Below, one piece after another: positions 25,625 to 34,427 of a DNA stretch of 64,000 bases. Position numbers and translations under genes: made by a program. The stretch is from the NCBI GenBank assembly GCA_023143095.1, contig JAGLIF010000009.1, positions 62,001-126,000 of the forward strand. Reading direction: 5' to 3'. Under the pieces are notes generated by a model that was given only the letters and a program-made list of their open reading frames with translations, made no database searches and had not been told where the DNA came from. The DNA comes from Candidatus Altimarinota bacterium (lineage in GTDB: Bacteria > Patescibacteriota > Gracilibacteria > UBA4473). Each line of letters begins with the position of its first letter. The first letter of the stretch is position 1.

Positions 25625-28327
25625 ATGCTTAAAATAATAATTACAATTCTCCAATTTTTAGATAAATCACAAAAATTCAAAAACTTCTTTCAATATGTCT
25701 TTGGACTTATCATTTCAGGAATTGTCCTTTTTACTTTTATAGAGACCGCAGATGAGTTTACACATTATAACGATCCATTATTCCATGAAATCCTTTTTTG
25801 GTTTCTTTGGATTTTCTTAGGCATCTTTATTATCCAGCTTTTCGTTAAAAATTTTCTCGCTAAGACAAACTACCTTGTCTCCGACTTTGTTACTCTTATT
25901 TGTCCATTATTTTTGGGAGGATTCATAAGCCTTTTACTCCTTTCCGAAGAACCCCCGCCTGGAGAAGCTTTTTTTGTTTATTTCTTCCCACTTCTCCTGC
26001 TTTCCCCTCTCACGTATTTTTTCAAAAAAAAATCTTTTTTTAAACAACTAAACCTTTGGGGTAGACAATATAATGTAGCTTTTCTTTTTTTGGTCTTTAT
26101 CTCTGGATTCTGTTCTTTACTAATCTTCGAAATCATTCCAGGACTTAGATACTTTAATACAGAGGATTTATTAGTCTCTCTTATTTTTCTGCTTGTTGGA
26201 GGATTTATTGTGTTTTCCGTTATGCTTTTTCTCTTCTCTGCCTTTTGGAGCAAACTTATTACCTCAAAAGAAAAAAATCTAAAAAAAGTTTTGCGCATCG
26301 CCGCTGTTGGAGGCGTATTATCCCTCTTCCCTTTTCTCGTTTCTACAGGATTGAGTAGTCTATATATTTCTCAAATTAAAAAGGCTCAAGAAATTTTACA
26401 AGAAGAAGGCGAAAATAAATTTGGTTTCCAAAAAGCACAAGAAATTTGGTTTTTAAAAGCTGCCTTTCTCAATGATTACAAAAAAGACGGTCGAATACAG
26501 AATACCAATCTCTTTGGTAAAATTTTTGATGAAAGTCCAGAAAATCTTTTTGCCGACAAAATTGACTCTGATAGAGCACAACCTCGAAACACCAATGCCA
26601 CCAGTGCACTAGATAAAAACGAAAATGCAAAAGTAAATCTCACATTAGCCGAATACGATTCAACTATTATTTCTGAACTAAATACTGTTAAAACAACTGT
26701 TACCTATTCATTCCAAAACACAACCGATCAAAACCAAGAAGTTATCTTTGAAATGCGTCTCCCAAATGCAGAGAGCGTTGTTACCGACTTAAAACTCGGT
26801 CTAAATCTAGAACTTCAAGGTGTTATCGCTCCTCGTGGAGCGGCTAATCAGATGTATGAAAAAAGCCTTCGAAGAAATCTAGACCCTGCATTGCTTCAAC
26901 AAGTTGGTATCAACACCTATAAACTTCGAGTATTCCCTGTTTTATCTAAAACCGATAAAAAAACACAAGGACAACAAAAAGTTCAATTCACCTATTTATC
27001 TCCATTAAAATCAAAACATGAAATCGTTACGGCTCCACAAATCCTAACACTAAATCTTCGTATTGATGAAAAAACACAGATTTCTCAAAAAGTAAGAAAA
27101 GACAACAAATTTATTTTAAATGAATCACTTGCAGAAAATCAAAAATCTTTTTTTGCTCAAGCTCAAACTATGCAACCTAATTTTGAAAACACTTCTCAGA
27201 ATTGGTGTCCAACAATACCTTCTACACATACTGTACAATCAAATTTAACGCCAAATGGAATTATACTTTTCTTTGATATTTCTCGAAGTGTTGCTGAAAA
27301 AGAAAATATCAACTCACTTTATGACTCTATTTTGGAAAAATTCAAAGAAACCAATTTAGATATTCAACTCTTCACTTATAATTTTGATGTTTATAAAGTT
27401 GCACAACTAAAAGACCTTTCTTTCTGGGGTTATTCTGATTCAAAATCACTCATTAAGTATTTGGAAAAAAATACATTTGCCAATCACCAAGTTTTTATCA
27501 TAACCGATGATAATAAGTTTGAGTTTAATCCAAAAGAAGACAAAAACCTCAATTATACAGCACTCACGCAAAATAAAATATCAATACTTCAAATAGGCAA
27601 TCTCGTTCGTTCTTATAAAAATGAAATAATCAATAGTGTTCTTGGTTCTGATGGAGATATTTATCTTATCAATTCTGCACAAGACATTGAACCAATAAAA
27701 CAAAATCTGAGAACTGTCTCCGAAACGAACACCTCAACAGAACCTTGTGTTGAGCTTTCTGAAGACAAATTAATAATGGCACAACAACTTGAAGCCTACC
27801 ATCATGGAAAATCCCTAATCAAATCTATTAGTTCCCCCATGCATTGGACTCAAGTAGCACAACAACAAACTGATCTTTCTCTTCTTTATAACATTGCCAA
27901 CCAGTTCAATAGTTTTATTGCTTTTGAAACAGAATCTCAACGCCAAGATCTCAATAATTTTTCTGAAGGAGCTAATCGTTACGACCTTGACTACCAAAAT
28001 AACAGTTATAAAGAATTTAATGATTCTCCATCTCCTCAACCTACTTTTAGACCTAGACATAGTCGAAATTTTGGTATAACAAGTTCTATTGATACAGCAG
28101 GTTCTGTTAAAACGGAAAGCTCTAGTGATTTTTTGATTGGTAATAATGAAAGTTCTTTTAACAAAGATCAATCAATAAATAGTACCAAACTCAACAAAAC
28201 AACAAGACTCTCTTTTACTTCTAATATCACTAATTTATCGTTCTTACCAGCATTTCTCATCTTCATCGTAGTTCTTGTCCTTTCTGTTGGAATTAGTGCA
28301 TTCTTTGCAAAAAAGAACAAAAAGTAA
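25625..28327 (+). CDS. Polytopic membrane protein with VIT domain and VWA-like part
   Basis: A 900-residue protein. About seven or eight membrane helices occupy residues 20-255. A soluble region follows with a VIT (vault/inter-alpha-trypsin) domain at about 335-470: VTYSFQNTTDQNQEVIFEM, GVIAPRGAANQMYEKSLRRN and TYKLRVFPV are typical. Next comes IILFFDISRSVAE (about 545), a VWA-like segment with a degraded DxSxS metal site. The C-terminus is Ser/Asn-rich with a last membrane helix (LPAFLIFIVVLVLSVGISAFF). The overall order resembles the membrane VIT proteins found with exosortase systems (TIGR02921-like), but no exosortase is in the window. Function unknown; a surface assembly or adhesion role is a guess. 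Confidence 0.7.
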   Translation: MLKIIITILQFLDKSQKFKNFFQYVFGLIISGIVLFTFIETADEFTHYNDPLFHEILFWFLWIFLGIFIIQLFVKNFLAKTNYLVSDFVTLICPLFLGGFISLLLLSEEPPPGEAFFVYFFPLLLLSPLTYFFKKKSFFKQLNLWGRQYNVAFLFLVFISGFCSLLIFEIIPGLRYFNTEDLLVSLIFLLVGGFIVFSVMLFLFSAFWSKLITSKEKNLKKVLRIAAVGGVLSLFPFLVSTGLSSLYISQIKKAQEILQEEGENKFGFQKAQEIWFLKAAFLNDYKKDGRIQNTNLFGKIFDESPENLFADKIDSDRAQPRNTNATSALDKNENAKVNLTLAEYDSTIISELNTVKTTVTYSFQNTTDQNQEVIFEMRLPNAESVVTDLKLGLNLELQGVIAPRGAANQMYEKSLRRNLDPALLQQVGINTYKLRVFPVLSKTDKKTQGQQKVQFTYLSPLKSKHEIVTAPQILTLNLRIDEKTQISQKVRKDNKFILNESLAENQKSFFAQAQTMQPNFENTSQNWCPTIPSTHTVQSNLTPNGIILFFDISRSVAEKENINSLYDSILEKFKETNLDIQLFTYNFDVYKVAQLKDLSFWGYSDSKSLIKYLEKNTFANHQVFIITDDNKFEFNPKEDKNLNYTALTQNKISILQIGNLVRSYKNEIINSVLGSDGDIYLINSAQDIEPIKQNLRTVSETNTSTEPCVELSEDKLIMAQQLEAYHHGKSLIKSISSPMHWTQVAQQQTDLSLLYNIANQFNSFIAFETESQRQDLNNFSEGANRYDLDYQNNSYKEFNDSPSPQPTFRPRHSRNFGITSSIDTAGSVKTESSSDFLIGNNESSFNKDQSINSTKLNKTTRLSFTSNITNLSFLPAFLIFIVVLVLSVGISAFFAKKNKK

Positions 28328-28384
28328 ATTCAATATAACTTTAAAAAAACAAGAAAGCTATATCGTATAAAAAAATGTTTTCCC

Positions 28385-28397
28385 GTTCTAAGAACGA
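28385..28397. repeat. Short perfect hairpin CGTTCTAAGAACG
   Basis: CGTTCT and AGAACG separated by one base, 58 bp after the VIT gene stop, without a T tract. Part of the hairpin-rich convergent gap 28328-28526. Confidence 0.5.
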
Positions 28398-28420
28398 GAT
28401 TTACGGTATTTTGTTTTTAA

Positions 28421-28460
28421 TTATGTACTTATTATAATCATGATTATAATAAGTACATAA
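28421..28460. repeat. Perfect 40-bp palindrome
   Basis: The left half TTATGTACTTATTATAATCA is followed directly by its exact reverse complement, with no spacer. It lies between two convergent genes. It is not GC-rich, so it is an unlikely terminator on its own; protein binding or cruciform extrusion is possible. Confidence 0.9.
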
Positions 28461-28477
28461 AACTATGAGGAGAAAAA

Positions 28478-28511
28478 GAGTTCGAACTTGGGGAGCTTAA
28501 AGTTCGAACTC
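28478..28511 (-). terminator. GTTCGAAC hairpin, copy 1; terminator of the ATP-grasp gene
   Basis: GAGTTCGAACTT pairs with AAGTTCGAACTC around a 10-nt loop (GGGGAGCTTA on the plus strand). On the minus strand TTTTT follows, so it fits an intrinsic terminator for the gene ending at 28527. A 33-nt stretch, loop included, is identical at 45647-45679. Confidence 0.8.
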
Positions 28512-28526
28512 GAAAACAGTCCTTCT

Positions 28527-30149
28527 TTAAGAAGAAACAGTTTGTGGAAACAGAAAATCAAGAAAAGCATCCACAACTTCATTCTCATGCGGCGGTGTCA
28601 AAGACGGTCGTTCGTTTGCCTGAATAATATATCCTTTCTTTCCTTGAATTTTCATTTCAATACTTACAATAGGAGTTTTGAATACTTCTGCCGCCTGTTG
28701 AGCAATTTCCATAAATTTAGAAGACATATCATTCTTTTTTATAGCTTGTAAAAATTCTCCTTTCTTTTCATTCGCATATCGACGAAGCATTATTTTTTCA
28801 TCTACTTTTGGAATACTCTCCAAATCATATCCATATTCCCGAATACAAGATCTTAACTCTTTATCAATCGGCATATGCATATCATCATATTGAGTAGATT
28901 GCCTTCTGTTTATTTTCTGGAGAAGTTTTCGAATCGAATGTTTCCCTGTCCCAATAATATATGGTTTTAAAATCCTAAGAATAGAAACCACTTTAAAATT
29001 AATAATCAAAAAGCGGAAACGATCACCACTCACGCTTTTCTCAAGAAGTATTCTACTTCCATGTTTTTTGGCTCTTTCTATTCCATATTTCAATTCGACT
29101 AGCGTTTTTATATCGACAGTTGTCCCAACATATTTCGAACCTTTCAATACTTTTACCACAATATTTTCATGTTCTTTTAAAAAATTTTCTGATTGTGAAT
29201 AACTAATATATTCTTCTTGAGCTGGAACCGAAAACCCTTCTTTTTTTAATACAAGATTAGTCAATCTATAATTATCACAATATTTAAGTGAAATAGCACT
29301 CGTAAAATCTGTAAGTGATTCGTAACAAGTAATACTTTTCCCTCCAAAAGAAAGCGTAAAAAAACCTTTCTCATCAATAATATCTGTAACGATACCTCGT
29401 CTACGAGCCCCTTCAATAATCACTTTTGACCGCATATTTAGTTTTAAATCTTTTGGTGGCTCTATAAATAATTTTTCATTAATTTTGTTTTTATTTTTGA
29501 GTGCCAAAAGCATAGTTCTTTCAAAACCAAGTTTCTCATATAAAGCTATCGCTTGATAATTAGAATGCATCACCGACAAATCAAGAAAAGCATTTCCATT
29601 TAAATGAGAAACTTCAATACATTTAGATACTAATGCTTGACCAATTCCAGGTAATGTAGTTGTCGGAAACACTGCTAATGCCCAAAAACTAGAACCTTTT
29701 TCAGGATCATTAAAAAGTTTTTGATGATCAATCCACATACAAACCCCTACCATTTGCTGAGTTTTTTTCTCAAGCGCCACAAACATTTTCATAGATTTGT
29801 CTGGTTTAAACCCAATCGGAAGTGGTAATGCTTGTTGAGCAACATAAATAGCATTTATATCTTGAAGATCTTTTGGAAAAACAGCTTCTTGTATTACCAA
29901 TTGTTTTGGAAAATCAAACTTCAAAGAATCCTTGGAAGATAATTGTTTGCGATAAGTAAAAGAAGGATCAATAAATAATTCTTGAGGATGTTTAGATGTG
30001 AGTACCTGCGGACTATCCGCATAAAACATAATATTCCTCGTGTTTTCTATTTCATCAATTAATGATTCGTATAATTTTTTTTCTTTCGGAAAAGTTTGAG
30101 CAAATATAAGTTTCCCCCATCCGCAATCAACAATTTTATTTCTAAGCAT
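28527..30149 (-). CDS. GNAT acetyltransferase fused to RimK/cyanophycin-synthetase-like ATP-grasp ligase
   Basis: A 540-residue fusion. Residues 75-210 hold a GNAT fold with PGIGQALVSKCIEVSHLNG and ALYEKLGFERT, the acetyl-CoA binding elements. Residues 270-530 are an ATP-grasp domain: VVKVLKGSKYVGTTVDI, ILLEKSVSGDRFRFLIIN, the cyanophycin-synthetase-like IIGTGKHSIRKLLQKIN and RSTQYDD region, then SIEMKIQGKKGYIIQANERP with the metal ligands. The order matches N-acetylglutaminylglutamine synthetase, which acetylates and joins amino acids. The next upstream gene is an aspartoacylase-like hydrolase, suggesting making and breaking of an N-acylated amino-acid product. The exact substrate is inferred, not shown. 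Confidence 0.8.
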   Translation of the reverse strand: MLRNKIVDCGWGKLIFAQTFPKEKKLYESLIDEIENTRNIMFYADSPQVLTSKHPQELFIDPSFTYRKQLSSKDSLKFDFPKQLVIQEAVFPKDLQDINAIYVAQQALPLPIGFKPDKSMKMFVALEKKTQQMVGVCMWIDHQKLFNDPEKGSSFWALAVFPTTTLPGIGQALVSKCIEVSHLNGNAFLDLSVMHSNYQAIALYEKLGFERTMLLALKNKNKINEKLFIEPPKDLKLNMRSKVIIEGARRRGIVTDIIDEKGFFTLSFGGKSITCYESLTDFTSAISLKYCDNYRLTNLVLKKEGFSVPAQEEYISYSQSENFLKEHENIVVKVLKGSKYVGTTVDIKTLVELKYGIERAKKHGSRILLEKSVSGDRFRFLIINFKVVSILRILKPYIIGTGKHSIRKLLQKINRRQSTQYDDMHMPIDKELRSCIREYGYDLESIPKVDEKIMLRRYANEKKGEFLQAIKKNDMSSKFMEIAQQAAEVFKTPIVSIEMKIQGKKGYIIQANERPSLTPPHENEVVDAFLDFLFPQTVSS

Positions 30150-30286
30150 TCTAAGTCATAAAAGTAATTGTAAAAAATTGTACTTAACTCTTTTATAAAA
30201 TTCAAATTATCCCTACATTTTTTTATTTAATAACACATATTCAATACCTCAAATTAGAATAAATCTTCATACAATTTCTCTATTTA

Positions 30287-31375
30287 TCATTTTCTAGTTA
30301 AAAGTACACAAGTTCTTTCTCCTATTCTAGCTTCTGAAATAGGAAACAGTATGCGACAATCCTCCTTAGGAGGATATATAGGATTATTGTTTTCATAAGC
30401 GTAAGGTTGATTCGAAAGAAGATATTGAAAATCTTTGTACTCCTCTGCGAAATGATAATCTTCAGCTTTTTTTAATGGTTGTTCTTCAACTCGATATTCC
30501 TCTAAGGCAACTTGTTCATCGTTTCTTTTAAATTCTGATTTAGTATTTAAATCATCTACCTCTAATCCCTCTATAAGATAAGATAGAATGGCAAACGCCT
30601 TTTTTAGTTGTGTTAAATTTGTTTTACCTGCTTTTCCCAATTCGAATGTAGCAGAATGACTTTCCTTTGTACTCGTATATCCTGTAAAAGTGGTCGATAA
30701 CAATTCATTATCATATCGAATTATTCCATCTATCCCCATTAGATTGGAAACAGAATCTATAACTGGATCATTTCCATATTCCATAGAACAAGTATATTCT
30801 CTTGGAATTTGATTATTTTCAAAAATTTCTGCAGGAAATGGCGTTTGATGTAAATCAAAATGTATTAATCCATTTAATTCAAAGTCTTTTACACTTTCTA
30901 AAATTTCTTTTACTCTTTTATATTCAAGACTACCTTTTGCTTTATCCAAAATTTCTTTTGAATTCGAAAATAATCGATTTAAATCGTATTCCAAAAATCT
31001 TTCTAATCGTTTTCTGGCTTCTAAGTTCCCCAAAACAAAAAGAATATTCCTTTTAACTTCAATTGAACCTAATAGAACTTTTTTAATCAATGTATTTATT
31101 CCACCCAATGTACCAATCTCATCTCCATGAATGATTGTGGAAATAATTAATTCACCCTGATTTTTATCTTTTGCTTCAACCTGAAGTATTCCTGGAGCAG
31201 TTATTGTTGCTGACTGAATCGATTCATTCGGAGTGATTACTTTTGAACAAGCAGTTTGAATATCTTTTTTATTCTCTTCTATTTGAAACAATGCAAATTC
31301 TTCAAAAGTACCCTTTCCCAATATTTTTTGGGCATCTACTTTAGAATGAATAATTATTTCAGGATAAACTTTCAT
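30287..31375 (-). CDS. Aspartoacylase/succinylglutamate desuccinylase-like zinc hydrolase
   Basis: The ATG at 31375 is preferred over a TTG at 31390 that adds five residues. The 362-residue protein has the M14-like zinc site: HGDEIGT (His and Glu ligands), NLEARKRLERFLEYDLNRLF (substrate-binding Arg and N-x-R), IHFDLHQT (third ligand His), and ATFELGK with the catalytic Glu. The family removes acyl groups from N-acyl amino acids such as N-acetylaspartate or N-succinylglutamate. It is 137 bp upstream of the GNAT/ATP-grasp gene on the same strand. The 100-residue C-terminal part has a beta-rich tail as in AstE/AspA. Confidence 0.82.
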   Translation of the reverse strand: MKVYPEIIIHSKVDAQKILGKGTFEEFALFQIEENKKDIQTACSKVITPNESIQSATITAPGILQVEAKDKNQGELIISTIIHGDEIGTLGGINTLIKKVLLGSIEVKRNILFVLGNLEARKRLERFLEYDLNRLFSNSKEILDKAKGSLEYKRVKEILESVKDFELNGLIHFDLHQTPFPAEIFENNQIPREYTCSMEYGNDPVIDSVSNLMGIDGIIRYDNELLSTTFTGYTSTKESHSATFELGKAGKTNLTQLKKAFAILSYLIEGLEVDDLNTKSEFKRNDEQVALEEYRVEEQPLKKAEDYHFAEEYKDFQYLLSNQPYAYENNNPIYPPKEDCRILFPISEARIGERTCVLLTRK

Positions 31376-31500
31376 TTTTGCTTTTTTCAATATTTCTATA
31401 AATACCTTTAATCTTTCTTTTTGTAAATGTCACTAAAAATTTTAGACTAAAACACATTAATAGTTATGATTTAATCGGTTCATAGCAAAAAATATTAAAA

Positions 31501-32979
31501 ATGAAAAAAATATTATTAGTTGGCTTCGTTTTACTTTTTACGGGTTGTGCTTCACAAGTAGAGATAGAAGAAGAGAAAATCGAAGAAACAAAAAAAGAAA
31601 CAATTTCTACTGAAAAAGCTCCCAAAAAAAATGAACTAAATGGATATCGAAAGGAAGAAGGTAAAGTTTTTTATGATAAATATGAACTAGATGAAGCGGA
31701 TTTTAAAAGTTTTGAAGTCTTAAATGAACACTATGCAAAAGATAAAAACAATGTTTACTTCGAAGAAAAAAACATAATTGGCGCTGATGCAAAAAGCTTC
31801 AAAGCCTTGTCAAACGAATATGCAAAAGATAAAAATTATATTTATTATGAAACCTATACACCAAAACATAATGACATTACATTCGATACAGAAAGTTTTG
31901 AAGTTTTAGCAGGACCATTCACAAAAGATAAAAATCATATTTATCATGCAACTTTTAAAATAAATGATGCCGATTATTCAAGTTTTGAAGTTCTAAATCA
32001 GCATTATGCTAAAGACAAAAATTATGCTTATGCCATAGGTGGAAAAATAAAAGATGCGAATCTAGAAAGCTTTGAAGTTTTAAGTGGTTTTTATGCCAAA
32101 GATAAAAAAAATGTTTATTTTTTCGGAATAAAGATAGAAAACGCTTATGTAAAAAGCTTTGAAGTTTTAAGTGATTTTTACACCAAAGATAAAAAAAATG
32201 TCTATTCTTCCGGAGTAAAGATAGAAAACGCTTATGCAAAAAGCTTTGAAGTTTTAAATGAAAATTACGCAAAAGATAAAAAACATATTTATTCTTACTA
32301 CCAAAAAGTAGAAGAAGCAGATCACAAAAGTTTTGAAGTTCTAAATAAATTTTATGCGAAAGATAAAAATAATATTTATTTTTCAAGTCGAAAAATAGAA
32401 TCCATCTCACAAAATGAATTAGAAGTTTTAGCACTTCGTTATTTAAAAAATAAATATTCCGTTTTTTATAATGGAAAAAAAATAGAAGACGCTGACCCAG
32501 AAAGCTTTGAAGTTTTAAATGAAAATTACGCAAAAGATAAAAAAAATGTTTATTCTTCCGAAGTAAAGATAGAAGACGCTGACCCAGAAAGCTTTAAAAT
32601 CCTCAAATACAATTACACAAAAGACAAAAACTATCTTTGGAATTTTAAAAAAATAGAAAATGTTGATTTAGAAACTTTTAAAATTTTAGATAGTATATAT
32701 ACAAAAGATAAAAACTACATTTATCGTATGAATAATATAATGAAAGACTATGATAGTGAAAGCTTTCAGATCCTTAAATACAGTTATACAAAAGATAAAA
32801 ATAATGTTTATTTTCTAGACAGAAAACTAGAAAATGTTGATCCAGACACTTTTGAAATTTTAAATTCTCATGATGCAAGAGACAAAACACACACTTATAA
32901 AGATGGTATCCTTCAAGAAAGTATCATTCCAAAAGAATCTATTAACTCTCAACCGAGAGTTAAAGTAAGAAGAAAATAA
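31501..32979 (+). CDS. DKNYY-repeat lipoprotein
   Basis: A 492-residue protein with a lipoprotein signal (MKKILLVGFVLLFTGCAS; Cys16 is the lipidated residue). A Glu/Lys-rich linker precedes thirteen tandem units of about 25 residues with the pattern YAKDKNNVYF, six to eight residues, then DAKSFEVLN. This is the DKNYY family repeat, known from surface proteins of host-associated and environmental bacteria; function unknown. Because the underlying DNA is itself repetitive (32100-32580 has near-identical blocks), copy number may vary. Transcribed divergently from the aspartoacylase-like gene; it is not obviously part of the TPM/LemA operon 42 bp downstream. Confidence 0.88.
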   Translation: MKKILLVGFVLLFTGCASQVEIEEEKIEETKKETISTEKAPKKNELNGYRKEEGKVFYDKYELDEADFKSFEVLNEHYAKDKNNVYFEEKNIIGADAKSFKALSNEYAKDKNYIYYETYTPKHNDITFDTESFEVLAGPFTKDKNHIYHATFKINDADYSSFEVLNQHYAKDKNYAYAIGGKIKDANLESFEVLSGFYAKDKKNVYFFGIKIENAYVKSFEVLSDFYTKDKKNVYSSGVKIENAYAKSFEVLNENYAKDKKHIYSYYQKVEEADHKSFEVLNKFYAKDKNNIYFSSRKIESISQNELEVLALRYLKNKYSVFYNGKKIEDADPESFEVLNENYAKDKKNVYSSEVKIEDADPESFKILKYNYTKDKNYLWNFKKIENVDLETFKILDSIYTKDKNYIYRMNNIMKDYDSESFQILKYSYTKDKNNVYFLDRKLENVDPDTFEILNSHDARDKTHTYKDGILQESIIPKESINSQPRVKVRRK

Positions 32980-33020
32980 TTTCATTTTTATAGATATTTG
33001 AGTATATTTCTTCACAGATT

Positions 33021-33773
33021 ATGAAATTTAAATTTTTGCTTTTGTGGCTATTATGCAGTATTTCTGTGGTATTTGCCTTCAATATTCCGCAAAACACAAA
33101 TCGGTTTGTTTTGGATCAAGCTCAAGTATTGAAGAAAAATGAAGCCGCCTTGCTTTTAGCAGATATCCAAAAAATAGAGGCAAAAACTACATCACAAATC
33201 GCAATTTATATATTTGATTCTCTGGAAGGAAAAGATATTTCATCGTTAGCAGTGGAAGTAGGTCGAGCATGGGGTGTGGGACAGGCAACCAGTGACAATG
33301 GAATAATTATTTTGGTAGCAATAAATAATCGCAAGTGGTTTATCTCAACAGGTTACGGAGTAGAAGGTTCCATACCAGATGCTTTGGCAAAACGGATAGG
33401 AGAGAGACATTTTCCCTTTCATTTCCGGAATGAAAATTATTATTTAGGATTAAAATATGCAATAAAAGATTTAGAGGCATTGTTGATAAAAGATCCAATA
33501 GTGATTTCTCAGTATGCAAAAAAAGAAGCCATCCCTAATATTAATCGTAGATTCGAGTTTTTTTCAATGATGTTCTTGCTCTTTTTAGTACTTTTCGTCT
33601 GTTTACTTTTACGAAAATTGAAAGGTGCAAACAGTAGACAATCTTCTTTAGACGGATTTAATGACAGAAAAAGTTCGTCTTCTAGAGGAAGTTCTTTTGG
33701 TGGTGGGTCTTTTGGTGGTGGGTCTTTTGGTGGAGGATCTTTTGGTGGCGGTGGTGCAGGAGGAAGTTGGTAA
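33021..33773 (+). CDS. TPM-domain protein (DUF477) with Gly-rich tail
   Basis: A 250-residue protein. Signal peptide (MKFKFLLLWLLCSISVVFAF) is followed by the TPM domain at about 25-150, with RFVLDQAQVLKKNEAALL, ISTGYGVEGSIPDA and KYAIKDLEALL. A membrane helix (MMFLLFLVLFVCLLL, about 177-193) and a Ser/Gly tail (SFGGGSFGGGSFGGG) follow. TPM proteins are secreted or anchored proteins often encoded with LemA, including phosphatase-like members; some help build membranes or envelopes. First gene of a three-gene cluster; the next gene starts 18 bp later. Confidence 0.88.
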   Translation: MKFKFLLLWLLCSISVVFAFNIPQNTNRFVLDQAQVLKKNEAALLLADIQKIEAKTTSQIAIYIFDSLEGKDISSLAVEVGRAWGVGQATSDNGIIILVAINNRKWFISTGYGVEGSIPDALAKRIGERHFPFHFRNENYYLGLKYAIKDLEALLIKDPIVISQYAKKEAIPNINRRFEFFSMMFLLFLVLFVCLLLRKLKGANSRQSSLDGFNDRKSSSSRGSSFGGGSFGGGSFGGGSFGGGGAGGSW

Positions 33774-33791
33774 AATTTTAATTATTATTTC

Positions 33792-34424
33792 ATGGAAAAA
33801 ATTGTATCTCGGCTTTACGAAAAATTTTCAAAGAATTTATTATCGATTTATTTATATACTCCTTATGAAAAAAAATTCCTATTGCTAATTCTAAAAGAAA
33901 CCTCTTTTTCTGAATTAGAAACCGTTAAATCTTTGTTAAAAAATATTCCAATTATTATTTTAACCTCTACTGATTTAGAAGATGGAGCAGATGTTTTTTC
34001 CGTAGAATTTCTTAGCTTTAAGTACCATACAAAATTCCTAAAAGGAAAAGACTTACTAAAACAATTGAAAATTAATAAAAAACATGTACGCCAACACCTA
34101 GAATACGAAATGCGTAACAAGCTAATTTATTTGCGTTTGGAGTTTCTTAAACAAAATTTTAAAAAATTTCTTCCATTAATTTTACCAGTATTTGAGGGAT
34201 TTTTGGAAGGACTTTTATATTTAAAAGATACAAAACATATTGAGAATCTTTCAGTAGAAGAAAAAATAAAATCTGTATCAACTTTGTATGACATAGATCT
34301 TTCTCTGCTAAAATTGATTCAAATAAATGACAAACGAAAACTTGTAAAAATGAGTTTTCAGTCTATCATACAAACAATTAATCTACAATTAGAACTATTG
34401 ATTAAGAAAGTTAATAATTTATAA
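33792..34424 (+). CDS. Uncharacterised protein between TPM and LemA genes
   Basis: A 210-residue, mostly helical protein with no signal peptide. It has the segment VEFLSFKYHTKFLKGKDLLKQLKINKKHVRQHLEYEMRNKL, which recalls the helical part that follows nucleotidyltransferase-like folds in genes near TPM/LemA in other bacteria (that link is from memory and weak). No catalytic motif is visible, in particular no intact GSxxxGxxxxxSDxD. It lies 18 bp after the TPM gene and 3 bp before lemA, so the three are one transcript. I do not know its function. Confidence 0.6.
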   Translation: MEKIVSRLYEKFSKNLLSIYLYTPYEKKFLLLILKETSFSELETVKSLLKNIPIIILTSTDLEDGADVFSVEFLSFKYHTKFLKGKDLLKQLKINKKHVRQHLEYEMRNKLIYLRLEFLKQNFKKFLPLILPVFEGFLEGLLYLKDTKHIENLSVEEKIKSVSTLYDIDLSLLKLIQINDKRKLVKMSFQSIIQTINLQLELLIKKVNNL

Positions 34425-34427
34425 ATA

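Noticed and set aside
28421-28460. The 40-bp palindrome as a replication origin or resolution site
   Set aside because: No DnaA boxes, no repeats and no origin-type genes are nearby.
31740-32900. Repeated DNA that looks like a CRISPR array
   Set aside because: The repeats are in one reading frame and encode DKNYY units; spacers are absent and unit length is the protein repeat length.
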